Assembly: GCA_030340625.1 (NCBI GenBank) | Contig: JAOPHQ010003475.1 | Location: forward strand, 39,499-103,498 | Source: Merluccius polli | Taxonomy: Eukaryota; Chordata; Actinopteri; Gadiformes; Merlucciidae | Reading direction: 5' to 3' | Length of the DNA: 64,000 nucleotides | Shown: one piece after another, positions 43,643-54,380 of the stretch | Position numbering within the stretch: position 1 is the stretch's first letter | Layout: the number at the start of each line of letters is the position of its first letter | Notes under the pieces: generated by a model | The model's database searches: none | The model's input: the letters and a program-made list of their open reading frames with translations, nothing else | What the model was told of the DNA's origin: nothing | Program-made: the position numbers and the translations under genes

Positions 43643-44372
43643 AAACATGCATGTAAATGGCATGCACACATGTACTCATACAGTCAGGCTTGAATACGCA
43701 TACAAAGATACACACACACACACACACACACCGTTCAGAGTCAAAAGCACATGTTTTTACACAAAGTCCTATGCTTACTGTGATGTGTTTCAAGTGTAAC
43801 AACACATGTAGCATTTGAGAAATGCTTGTGAGAAAGCTAGTCTGAATCATCTACATGTCTATGGATGAAGACGAAGAAGTAATACAATTATTCATAAAAT
43901 AATAACCATACAAAAATAACAAAACAATCCGAGGCAAGTAAACTGTGTGTGTGGCTCTGTAATATTCTTTGTTAAAACACTTTAAAATAATGATGTATTT
44001 GATATTTGTATTAGTTATATACACGCAGACAAAACTGAAGTGTATTTAGTTACCATGGAAATCAATAACATTCAGTAGTGCGACCTTCCAGAGGCCTTAA
44101 GACTCTAAACAATGACTTTTCTAGATTCTGTCTTATGATGTCACAGCAGCAGAGCAGCTGGACACGTGGGTCGGAGGGAGAGGTGATCATTGCGTGATTT
44201 GGTTGGTGACCTACAGCTTGTGTTTTCTGCATTTAATTGGCGTTTCTAGTGACGAATAAGCGTTAAAGTTAGCTTTGGAGTTTGCGTTGGAGTTAGTGTT
44301 CGCTTTGGCCTACACGTTAACTACAAGTTAGCGACCGAGATAACATCCGAGGAAGACCACTCTCCTCAACAG
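43643..44372. other. AT-rich spacer upstream of the kinase fragment
   Basis: A (CA)n tract at 43711-43731 and otherwise unassigned sequence. Confidence 0.5.
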
Positions 44373-45512
44373 GATGCCTCATCCTCATCAGGACTTCTCG
44401 ATAGAGGAGCAGGAGGTGCTGACCGGCACCTCCTCTTGCTACCCTGGTCTAAGGATGACCCCCAGACACATTCTGCAGCATCCTTTTGTGTCTCTGCTGC
44501 CACAATATTATGGCTACAGTTTGTAAGTGTTGATGTTTAAGATGTCTAATAATATTTCTCCCTTGTTTAATTAATTGTGATCTGCTTTGACAATGTAAAT
44601 TGATTATTTTCGGTGCTCATTAAGCTCTTTTGAATTAGAGGAGCAGCATGAGCTGGCTGGCACCTACTCGTTCTCGAACCGTGTGTCAGACGATGACCAC
44701 ACCTATTCAAAAGACTCAACCAACCAATATGGCCTGAGCCCCCACAACCAGATGGAGAATTGGTCTGAATGTCTTTCTGGAGACGTCAGCCTGGGCTCCC
44801 TGCTAGTTGGCCTGTCCACCTCCCACCATCACGACCAGCACTCCCACCACCAAAAGTCTGGAGAAGAGAGGGAGGAGGAGCAGCAATGGGTGGAGGAGGG
44901 AGAGGAGAACCTAAGTGACATGAGTGGAAGGGAAGAGGAGGAGAGTTGTCAAGGAGAGGAGGGAAGAGGATGGGATAACTCATGTGACAAGATGCTTCCT
45001 CCTGATGCAGACCTCTGGGTAGAGGAGCAGGAGGTGCTGACTGGCACCTCCTCTCGCTACCTGGTCAAGTCCTTCAGAGGGGAAGGGGCGTTTGGTAAGG
45101 TGGCCACGTGTCTAAACCTGGACACCAAGCAGACCGTGGCTGTCAAAATCCTCAAGAAGACCCATAACAACATGGTTGGTGCTGAGAAGGAGGTAGATTT
45201 CTTTCAGCCTTTTGCTGTTTAAATAGAAACTGATGCTCTTGCTTCTTTTTCTCCATGTACTGCTAAAATGAACATGAACTGTTGAATATATTTCTATGAA
45301 CTTATTTGTGAATCCATCTACAGATTGCAATGTTGAAACTAATGAAGGCCATGGACCCAGACAAGTACAACATTGTACACTGGTTTGAGCACTTTGTGCA
45401 CAGGGGCCACACCTGTCTGGTCTTCGAGATGCTGGACATCAGCCTTCATGATTATTGGACTGTAGACCTCCAACCTTGAAGCCTTCTGGAGATAAGTGTC
45501 ATCACTCAACAG
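44373..45512 (+). pseudogene. HIPK-like protein kinase fragment
   Basis: Exon 44683-45192 encodes an acidic N-terminus (Glu-rich), then EEQEVLTGTSSRYLVKSF, the glycine loop GEGAFGKVATC, and AVKILKKT with the ATP-binding lysine. It splices (GAG/GTAGAT) to 45324-45512: IAMLKLMKAMDPDKYNIVHW, FEMLDISLHDYW, ending at a GTCAAT donor. An in-frame TGA at 45477-45479 interrupts exon 2. A separate upstream exon (44373-44522) joins a copy of EEQEVLTGTSS directly to a kinase C-terminal piece (MTPRQILQHPFVSLLP). So the locus has also been rearranged. No catalytic loop or activation segment is present; LINE sequence follows. The fold is HIPK/DYRK-like; the function of this copy is doubtful. Confidence 0.68.
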
Positions 45513-45819
45513 GTCAATATTGTATTGCTCTTACAACTGTGGGAATTTGCCAGCACTGATGACAATAAGAGAGAAATATGTCCGATATTAATTACGAACA
45601 CAATGACCCTTATTTCTGCCTGTGTAACTGCAGTTGGCCGTCGCCTTCCAGGCGTTGACACGTCACGCGATGTCAGGCGGGCGAAGTCTTTGTCTGCATC
45701 CGGGAAGCGGCCATTCCTCAGGAGCTGGGATGCGATGTCGTCTTCTGTGACCGGGCACCTGCATTTGTATTTCTGCCTGATAGCTGGTTGATAGTCTGCC
45801 ACGCCTTACGACTAGAGTG
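45513..45819 (-). mobile_element. LINE fragment, downstream side of the EnSpm insertion
   Basis: The minus strand from 45819 continues the LINE reading as SSRKAWQTINQLSGR and, after a frame break, RCPVTEDDIASQLLRNGRFP. It matches the region between the endonuclease and reverse transcriptase of an I/Nimb-like LINE. The left boundary is uncertain (45513-45640). Confidence 0.7.
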
Positions 45820-45839
45820 CACTGAAAAAAGTTTTTAGT

Positions 45840-46330
45840 TCAACCAATTAAAAAATTTTAGGGTAACAGTTCACATCTATATTGTATAAGTTGAGCCAAT
45901 GAAAAAATAAAACTTGTCTCAAACTGTATTTTCTATGTCCATGGAAACTATATTTTAAGACTTGGCCAAAATCATATTTTCTTGTTAAAAGGAAGCCAAT
46001 TAATTTAAATTTAATGTTTTATCTAAACAAAAATATATAGATTTATTCAAACAATTGTTTATCATTTAATAAATACAACTAAATAGAAATTATTTGTTTT
46101 ATCCAATCAAAGAGATATATATTTTATCAAACAAATATTTATTATTTCAGAAATACAACCAAATAGAAATTATTTGCTTTATCCAATCAAAAATATATAT
46201 ATTTTATGAAACAAATATTTATCATTTAAAATATAAAACTAAATAGAAATTATTTGTTAATAAAAAATATATACATCAATAATTCTGATGACACATTGAT
46301 ATCAATTAACTAACTTATTAAAATTATAAA
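45840..46330. repeat. AT-rich subterminal tandem repeats of EnSpm
   Basis: About five diverged units of around 70 bp containing ACTAAATAGAAATTATTTG and TTTATCCAATCAAA. Similar AT-rich sequence lies at the other end (55800-55900). These are likely transposase-binding regions by analogy with other CACTA elements. Confidence 0.7.
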
Positions 46331-46429
46331 ACATTACATTTTACAGGGTATCTGCATGGTTGTAATTTAACACTTGAGAAATGGAATTCAAAAACAGTCA
46401 AAACCCTGATTTAAATTAACAGTGTTCCA

Positions 46430-46835
46430 AGTTACTAACGTTGGGATGCCAAATCTGGCTGAAATGTAAAATCGTCCTGATTTAACCACAGTGTACATTT
46501 GCAAGACATCAACGGTGGGATGCCAAACCTGGCTGAAGTGTAAAATCCTCCTGATTTAACCAAACAGTGTACAATTGCAAGACATCAACGGTGGGATGCC
46601 AAACCTGGCTGAAGTGTAAAATCCTCCTGATTTAACCAAACAGTGTACAATCCCAAGACATTAACGGTGAGATGCCAAACCTGGCTGAAATGTAAAATCC
46701 GTCAGTCAAGTCAGTCAGTCAGTCAAGTCTCAAGTTAGTCAGTCAGTCAAGTCTCAAGTTAGTCAGTCGTCAGTCAAGTCTCAAGTCAGTCAGTCAGTCA
46801 AGTCTCAAGTCAGTCAGTCAGTCAGCTCTCAAATT
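46430..46835. repeat. Two tandem arrays in EnSpm 3' flank
   Basis: 46430-46700: over three copies of a unit of about 75 bp (GGTGGGATGCCAAACCTGGC ... GTGTAAAATCCTCC). 46700-46835: CAGTCAGTCAAGTCTCAAGT units. Confidence 0.9.
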
Positions 46836-46927
46836 AGTCACACCACATATGTATGCCAGCTAGTCAGCTGCAAAAGCAAACACTACTACTGAATAATGCT
46901 ACTTTACTTGCTACTGTTACGATGCAA

Positions 46928-49430
46928 CTAAGCTGTACTGTATAGCTGGTCATAGAGCTTCTTGACCTTGGTGGTCATGCCTTTCGGGTCCAGCTCCATG
47001 AGGACTTTCTGGATATATTCAAAAGTCTGTTTCAATGTCTTTGGATATTCCATATTGAGAACATAAAGGAGCCCCATGAGAATGGCGACAGCATTTGCGA
47101 CAGACGGCAACTCGTTCACAACCTCTTGTCCCTCAAGTATAATGCCAATGTCTTTGGGTGCAGCTTGTGCATCTCTGATGATGTAGATTGCCATGGTTGC
47201 CCCCTGAAGAATGTGTTCAGCCTCTTCCTTCTCCGACACCTGGAAGAGAACAGAACGAACAGTAAAGAACATACAGTGCATTCGTAAAGTATTCAGACAC
47301 CTTCACACCCCCCCCCCCCCATATAGACTTAATTTTAAATGGATTCAATTAATTCATTTTTTTTATCATCTAATCTAAACAATATCCCATCATGACAAAG
47401 CAAACTTTTTTTTTTAACCCTTGTGCCGTCTTCGGGTCAAGGAAGGAGGGAAGGGAGGAAAGAAGGAAGGAAGAAAGGAAGAGAAGAAGGAAAGGTAGGA
47501 AGGAATGGAGGTAGGAAGAAAAAAGTAGGAGAGAAGGAAAGGAGGAAGGAAGGGAGAAAACTAGGAAGGAAGGGAAGAAGGAGAAAAAAATAAGGGAGTA
47601 GAGGAGGATGAAAAGAGGGTTGGAAAAGAGGAAGGGAAGAAGGAAGGAGAGAGCACAGCAGGAGGAATTTTGATCTGGGAGGACAACACAAGGGTTCATA
47701 TTTACAAATTTGTGAAAAATTAAATATTAAAAACTGAAATATCTGATTGGGAACCCCGGAAGATTATGCAGTAGATGTGGATGGATCACTGAGTTTCTCC
47801 TGACTAATGTTTCAGATTTGAGTTTGAATAGAATGTACCCTGATTGTTGAATATACAGTGCATTCGTTAACACTCATATCAAGTGGACAGTCTTAGCTAG
47901 CATTACAACACCTGTACAGTAATCTTGCCTTACCAGGAATTCTTGGACCAGATCATCCACTGATTCTCTCATGTTGATGATGAGACATTTGAGAGCGATC
48001 TCCCTCCTTGTACCGATATCAGTATCCTGCATGAAGACAGTGACAATGATTAATAATACTTGTTCAGTCCATCCATTCAATCAGTGTGAGTTGACAAAAC
48101 ATCTGTACATACCTTTTCTACAACTGGCAGGAGCTTTGTCTTCTCCCGAGTTGCTCCACCCTTCTTTCTGACAACCTGAATCAGTTCGAAGCACTTCTCG
48201 TCAAGTTTCTCCATGAACCTTGCTTCAAGGGGTATTGTGGTTACTCTGTGGAACTCTGCATTTATCTAGGGAACATACATATATACAGTATAGAGAGAGA
48301 TGGATAAATGACATGTGCCTCAGGCAAAAGCATGTGATTTAGCTTTACATTCATTTGATTACATTTTGATCCATGTTATGAATAAAGCTAGTGTACCTCT
48401 TGGACTTCGAAGAGTGCTGGCCATCTCTCAATAATATCCTCCAAAGATGCTTTCTTGTTGACAATTTCTTGCCTCCGAAATGCGAACGTCTGAGCCATCT
48501 TCTCTCTTATTGTTTTGCCATTGTTCCTTTTCTTTACTTCAGTCAAAAGGGCTATTCTCTCTTGCTCCATGGACTCAGGGGTCTCGCCATGAGGTAGAGA
48601 TGGGTAATGGTTAGACTCGGCTCTCCTGGGTTTTTTTATGTTCTTTGCTGGGTGGGCGTCGGTGGGGGATTTTCTTTTGACAGAATTCACAGTCAGCTCG
48701 TCAGATGATGAACTGTGTGATTTTAGGTATGTGCGATAGTTATACATCTTCGTCTTGAGCCTCTGTTTCCATCCGTAACTGTGGTTGAAGGACCCTGGTT
48801 CTTTCAGACAGGGGTGTGTCTGTGTGAGCGCCTGTGCCACTTCACTCAAGTCTGCATCACTAGGATAGGATCTGTACGAATAGACTTTGTCAGCGAGTCT
48901 TTCAAGTATGTCTGAAATCATTTTAGAGCTGGGAGTCAGTCTAACCTGGTTTCTCTGATACTCTGCATTTCCAGCCTCAAGTTGAGATTCTGTGGAAAGT
49001 GAGAAGGTAGGGATGATGAACACCTTGGGCCACTGCTCCTTTCTGAAGGTGTCCGAGGAAGCGTCGCTTACAGGTAATGTAACATCTGAGCATGCAGATG
49101 AAGAGATACTTGCATCATCTTGGCTGTGAACATTGGCCTCATTCACAGAGAAGTCAACTGGCTCAAAGACTAATGTCACAGGGGGGGGTTGAACAACCTT
49201 CAAAGTGGCAAGATCCTTGAGGTCTGAAGTTTTAGTTAAGTTAACCCAACTGCCAAAGTCAGCATCGTAGTACTGAAGCCGTATTTCATTAGTTAGACCA
49301 GAAATATTCTTTATTTCTTCGATGACTTCGTCAACGGAGCCAGGGATGCCATTCGGAAGCTCCAGCTTGATGCGACTGTCCTCTTCTAAAATCACCAGGA
49401 GCCGTGTGACACTCGCCATGTCTAGAGATC
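46928..49430 (-). CDS. PB1-domain partner protein of EnSpm, intact
   Basis: Four exons, all phase 0 with GT-AG junctions: 48397-49430 (ATG at 49417-49419), 48113-48265, 47934-48026 and 46928-47239, totalling about 526 aa. Residues 1-75 (LLVILEEDSRIKLELPNGIP ... EIRLQYYDADFGSWVNL) look like a PB1/ubiquitin-like domain. 165-225 is helical (MISDILERLADKVYSY). A basic stretch (KRKSPTDAHPAKNIKKPRR) could be a nuclear signal. The C-terminal half (EARFMEKLDEKCFELI, GTRREIALKCLIINMRESVD, APKDIGIILEGQEVVNEL) is all-helical and conserved in the two degraded copies in this window. By recall, similar fish proteins are annotated as SAM-domain-3-like. A role in assembling the transposase complex is inferred only from location. 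Confidence 0.8.
47416..47696. mobile_element. MITE filled with GGAA microsatellite
   Basis: Ends AACCCTTGTGCCGTC and GACAACACAAGGGTT are inverted with two mismatches. Between them is a purine tract of GGAAGGAA/GGAAGAA units. It lies in the last intron of the partner gene. Confidence 0.75.
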
Positions 49431-49597
49431 CTGTGAGTGGGAGGGAAAGAGAGGGAGAGACACCTTAGGTACCCATTAACCCCATACCAGATCGACAAAT
49501 TAAACAATATAAACAAACAAAGAAATAGGTATAACTAAATTATTGACACTTAAAATTAAGACATTAGGCTTTCATTTCAACTAAAATTCTCATTTAA

Positions 49598-50727
49598 GGG
49601 AGAATTCCGGTCATTTTCCAAATAAAGCTCTAGGTTCCCGAGTGCTACCATAGGAAAAGACCTGAAAAAAATATGTGCAGCCACGATCGAGCTCCCCTGC
49701 TACCTAGCTGCACAACATTGTAGCTAAACAGCGAAGTAGTGATGTGCGGATTAATACTGAAATATCGATACCTCCGATACCAGATCTTTATGCTCTAAAA
49801 TCGATTCTCAAATCCAAATATCGATACTTTAGTCATTTGAGGTTAAGTATATCATTAACAGGAACACAGTGGAAAGTAACTCAACTATTGAGATCTTGTC
49901 TAAATGATCCGCGGTTGGTGGGAACTACTTTTTCTTCCGCCTGGGTAAGTGCGTAATGCAGTGGCGCGCTTCCTCAGTCAGTAATGTCTCAGTCTGTGTA
50001 GACACAATGGCCGAGTGTAAACTGAGTTGTGTGGATCTTTTTCAGGTTTGTGATGTTTGTGGACAGACAAGGAGTTGTTTTTTTTAGTGTTTGAAACACC
50101 ATTTTCACATATTTTGTATGATTGTGTACTATGTTTGGTTTTTCTGTTTTATTATCTCGGCTATATTACACATGCTTTGTAACATCCACCAGTTCCTTAC
50201 CACACAACACTGAGTGTGGACAAACTCTGTTAATAAGAGAGCAGTGCTACGTGTGTGTTTCTGTAACGTACCTCTGTTTAGTCTTGCTTCCAGGGTAGAC
50301 CTTACTAGTCGACTGTCGAGCTCCGGACTGTTTCCATATCAGCAAAGACAATGATGTGGAAACAGTCCTGAGCTCGACAGTCGACTAGAAAGGTCTACCC
50401 TGGAAACTAGAGTAAACAGCAGTACTTGACCGTACGTGACAGAAACACACATGTAACACTGCTCTCTCATAGTAACAGAGTTTATGCACACTCAGTGTTG
50501 TGTGGTAAGGAACTGGTGGATGTTGCAAAGCATGTGTAGTGATATTTTGAGCATAATAGAGGCCAAAGTCGTGGTTAAGAGAACTTCCCCTATCACTTTG
50601 CTGTTTAGCTACAATGTTACGCAGCTAGGTAGCCGGAATCTCGGTTGCGGCTGCGGTCTTTTCCTATGGAAGCACTTGGGGACCTATAGCTGTAGAGCTT
50701 TATTTGGAAAATGACCGGAATTCTCCT
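49598..50727. mobile_element. TTAA-flanked fold-back element (Kolobok/piggyBac-like target)
   Basis: Inverted arms begin GGGAGAATTCCGGTCATTTT (49598) and end AAAATGACCGGAATTCTCCT (50727). TTAA is present at both flanks (49594-49597, 50728-50731). Arms extend inwards, and the centre is another hairpin, 50286-50336 against 50357-50407. 49739-50030 (AGTGATGTGCGGATTAATAC...) looks like a nested hAT-type MITE end. It sits between the transposase and partner gene. Confidence 0.8.
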
Positions 50728-50862
50728 TTAAATTTGAGCAGTATATATTAAAAATGTCTGAAAAGTAATAGAAATGTCCCTTAATATGGACATTTACCCT
50801 AATTTAATATTTATGTTTGTTTGAGTGAAAAAACAGATAAGAGATATTGTCTCTTGCAAACC

Positions 50863-53532
50863 TTAAACGTGAATATATCGCTTCAGGGTGATAAGCCTCA
50901 TTGTCCCTACTGTGTAGTCTGCCAAAGGGTAAGGATCAGTCAGTTGAGATGGCTCTAGAACTTCTATCTCCTTTGTAGGCGAGATTTCAAGTTGATAGGC
51001 TCTAAAGTGTTCCAGGTACCAAGCACTTAGTTTCCTAACAATGAAGACCAACTCCTTTTGGAGAACCACCATCTGGATGATTTCAATAAATGCAGGCATT
51101 CCTTCAAGTGAACCATGAGCAAGGATCATTCCAAGTCTGTAGTTAAATCCATTATAGGTGACGTTCTCGGCCAAAGACACTTCCTTCACATTTGGGTTCT
51201 TGTGTTTAACAGCCCGTGCAATATCATCTTTCAGGACATCAATGCTAACAGTTGAGAACTTTTTCACTTCCAGGAGAGGTTTAGGAAAGCCACAGGTGTA
51301 AATCTGGTGTGCCATGGATAATTGGTGTCTCTGTGCCAAGGACAACAACACATTTTTAAAGCAGCGAGTGTGCCGCACAACTCTCTTAAAAAAGCTATGC
51401 TTCGCTTCGAATCGTAAAGTCCAAAGAGAAACTAAAGGGCCAAACTGACGAATTAGCTGTGGATAATGTTCTAAGAAGTGATGCTTAGGAAGCAAGTTGG
51501 TGTCTGGGAAAACCTCCTTGAACCGCACTCTATGCTCAGAGATTTTGAAATTCAAATAAGCTATTGTTTCATCAGTATGCACCGGTGTGACAACAAGGTC
51601 CACAATGTCCTTTAAGTCAGTGAGGAGATTCCAGGCAGGTTCATCAGCAGGCACTTTCTGCCCGAGGAGGAGTGGCAAAAACCTGATCAAACTCCAATTC
51701 TCGTGAGAATTGCCACCAACTGTTTTCCTAATTTTGTAGGTCAGTGGCACAGGATGGGGGCAATTTGCTTTATCAGTCCACTTGAAGGGGAAAGTTTTTA
51801 TAGAGTCATTCAAAAAGTCCAAAGTAAAGTACTTTGAGGTGAGCACAGAGAGACACAGAGCTACTTCAACTGGAACAATTCCTTCAAATAAATCATGAAC
51901 AATGTCAGGTGGAAAGCCAGTAGTGACATTAAAATGAGTAAGTTTTTCCGACAAAACACACCTCCTCTTAACACCAAAACAATTGGCCAATGATTCTTCC
52001 TCAAGGGTTTTAAGATGTCTTCCGTGACCCTCCTCTGTCCTCAAAGAGAATGCTTCACTCCCTACGTCCCTTGTTTGAATTTCTAATTTCGTAGCCGTAC
52101 AAAACCGACAAATGTATGCACCAGAAAAACTCTCCAAAAAACCAGCAATACCATGGGCACCGAGGTTGTCAGCAACAACACATTGAATTGTTCCCTTTAC
52201 ACATTTCCCTAAATTGGGCACAAATATTCCATGTTGTTCCAAAATAAGGATATCACTAATCAAAGGTTCTAGAACAATGTCATATCCATACAACTTTACA
52301 TCATTACTATTAATCAATGCAGCCAAGTAGATTGATGACAACGAAGAGTGAGAACCAGGTGGCAGATTGCCTAAAATCCAATATATGGCACAGATTTTAT
52401 GTTTTTTACGCGATGTGCCAAGGGGGTTGCATACCTCAAAATCATCTATATAGAGAATTAAGGAAACTGCACACTCATTTGAGAAAAGTGTGTTTTCTTT
52501 AAAAATTGCACCATCCCAGAGACATCTGTATACCTGCTTCTCACTTAACACTGATTGAAGTTTCTCGTTCAAATTAACTGCACTGCTTAGGATAGTCTCA
52601 CAGTTCAAAACCTGCTGCAACGTTTTTAGTACAGGAATATATTGAAAAGACCTTCTGTTCTTTTTGTCAATTACAAATTCTACTGGTTCCACTACACTAA
52701 ACTTAGCAATATAATATTTGTTGCGCTTCCATGCAGTAGACAATGGGCCTTGTGTTCCGATAGCGAGTTGAATAGGATGTGATGTGCAGATTTCTGTGGC
52801 TAACTCTTGGACAAGTGATCCATCTACTTGACAATTGTGAGCCCCTAAAAACTGAGTGATAGTCTTCTGGGTGACCGGCACAGAAACAGTCCCAATGAGA
52901 TATTGCAGTTCCTCAAGTAGTAAATTTACAGCTGCACTTGACACCAGGTAACTATGTTCTAATTTCAGTAAAACTGAGGCTAATTTTAGCTCAACATCTT
53001 TTGTCAAATCTCTAGGTTCTTCAAAAGTTGGTTCATCAAATAGTAAATCTTCATTCAACTCAGTGTCACTGTTATTTGAATCCAAAGCAGAGGGATTGAC
53101 GATTGACCTGTGAACTATTCCAGGTTTTAAATCTCCAACTGTACACACTTTGTGTTTTCTCCATTTGTGAGTGTGAAAACTTCCATATATGTTGGTTTGA
53201 TATGAACAATCAACATACATACAAGGAACTGATTCATTATTCTTCAAATGTTGGCCAATGTGGTGAAAAAAGTCAGTTTCAGTAGAAAGTTGCGAGTACT
53301 CACAAACGTGGCACTTCAAATGTGAGATCTCTTCTGTTGAGGATTGCTGAGAAAAGTGGTTTGTAGAAAGATGCTTCTTTAAAGCATTCCATGTTTTACA
53401 TGAAAATGGACAGTTTTCATATAGACAGAGATAAGGATGGTGCCTTCCATAATGTTGATGATCTAGTCTATAATGCTTAAGCAATTCAGATCTTCTGGTA
53501 CATGAATAGTCACAGTCCTTGCACCTCCACAT
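50863..53532 (-). CDS. EnSpm/CACTA-type transposase, intact 889 aa
   Basis: A single long exon after an acceptor (TTTCCTCAG/GTATCTG) with ATG at 53530-53532. Four C2H2-type fingers lie in residues 1-125: CKDCDYSCTRRSELLKHYRL, CPFSCKTWNALKKHLSTNH, CHVCEYSQLSTETDFFHHIG and CSYQTNIYGSFHTHKWRKH. They presumably bind the ends. The catalytic region has SLILYIDDFEVCNPLG (first acidic pair), CVVADNLGAHGIAGFLESF (second D) with ICRFC, and GFPPDIVHDLFEGIVPVE. These features fit metazoan EnSpm transposases with a D-D-E/D core. No stop or frameshift. A 5' untranslated exon ends at a GTAAGT donor near 55600. The exact superfamily label rests on recall; the CACTG ends support it. Confidence 0.82.
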   Translation of the reverse strand: MWRCKDCDYSCTRRSELLKHYRLDHQHYGRHHPYLCLYENCPFSCKTWNALKKHLSTNHFSQQSSTEEISHLKCHVCEYSQLSTETDFFHHIGQHLKNNESVPCMYVDCSYQTNIYGSFHTHKWRKHKVCTVGDLKPGIVHRSIVNPSALDSNNSDTELNEDLLFDEPTFEEPRDLTKDVELKLASVLLKLEHSYLVSSAAVNLLLEELQYLIGTVSVPVTQKTITQFLGAHNCQVDGSLVQELATEICTSHPIQLAIGTQGPLSTAWKRNKYYIAKFSVVEPVEFVIDKKNRRSFQYIPVLKTLQQVLNCETILSSAVNLNEKLQSVLSEKQVYRCLWDGAIFKENTLFSNECAVSLILYIDDFEVCNPLGTSRKKHKICAIYWILGNLPPGSHSSLSSIYLAALINSNDVKLYGYDIVLEPLISDILILEQHGIFVPNLGKCVKGTIQCVVADNLGAHGIAGFLESFSGAYICRFCTATKLEIQTRDVGSEAFSLRTEEGHGRHLKTLEEESLANCFGVKRRCVLSEKLTHFNVTTGFPPDIVHDLFEGIVPVEVALCLSVLTSKYFTLDFLNDSIKTFPFKWTDKANCPHPVPLTYKIRKTVGGNSHENWSLIRFLPLLLGQKVPADEPAWNLLTDLKDIVDLVVTPVHTDETIAYLNFKISEHRVRFKEVFPDTNLLPKHHFLEHYPQLIRQFGPLVSLWTLRFEAKHSFFKRVVRHTRCFKNVLLSLAQRHQLSMAHQIYTCGFPKPLLEVKKFSTVSIDVLKDDIARAVKHKNPNVKEVSLAENVTYNGFNYRLGMILAHGSLEGMPAFIEIIQMVVLQKELVFIVRKLSAWYLEHFRAYQLEISPTKEIEVLEPSQLTDPYPLADYTVGTMRLITLKRYIHV

Positions 53533-54339
53533 TCATCAGATACCTGAGGAAACAAAAGAAGAAAAAAAAATTGAGGGACATGCGAACCCCCAAACAAGTG
53601 AGAGTCTCCAAACAACTGTTCTAGGGCGTTTGTCTGTCTCTCTGCTTCTATCTCTGTCCTACCTTAACAGCAGCGATGATAAGGTCGTGGCTGAAGAGAT
53701 CTTTCCACCGATGATAGAGGAATGCGATGATATCCTAGCTAGAGTGAGTGAGGAAGAGAGGGAGACAGTTTGATTATCTCATTCTTTGTAAACATAACCA
53801 ATTTAAATATTCAAATCAATGACATATTATGATTTAACTTTAATGCAAACAATGTACTGTTGGAGACCTGTGTGGACACCCGTATGGAGACGTGTGTGTG
53901 TGTGTGTTAAGGCTGAAGTTACCTAACTATCTGTTTAATCTATGTTCGTAGTACAACCCTCTGGTAACGTTAGCAATGTTTCTCATACATAGGCTTTACC
54001 TGGGCACCTGTCTGACTTTAACTCTGTTTATTTTAATTAATGTCTGTGTAAAATTAGGTTTCAAAATCATGAAAATAAAAAAAACAGTATTCTCTGCTCT
54101 AGGCGCTAAAAAGCAACTGAACAGCCTGGAAAAGAAACTGAACCGCCTGGTTCATGCTGAACTCCCTTATAAAAGTACACAATTTAAAACAGGTCTTGTT
54201 TGAGTAGTCTTAGGGACAAGCAACATGGATGATATTTATAAAAAAAATATCATTTTGTTGTTATAATTCGGCACCTATTTTGTAGGCAAATGTGGACTTA
54301 TTTCAGTAAAAAAAAAATACTTAAATGACCATGATGACT

Positions 54340-54380
<41 letters not shown>

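Noticed and set aside
47370..47699. Ser/Phe/Leu-rich frames on the minus strand
   Set aside because: Translations of the GGAA microsatellite in a MITE.
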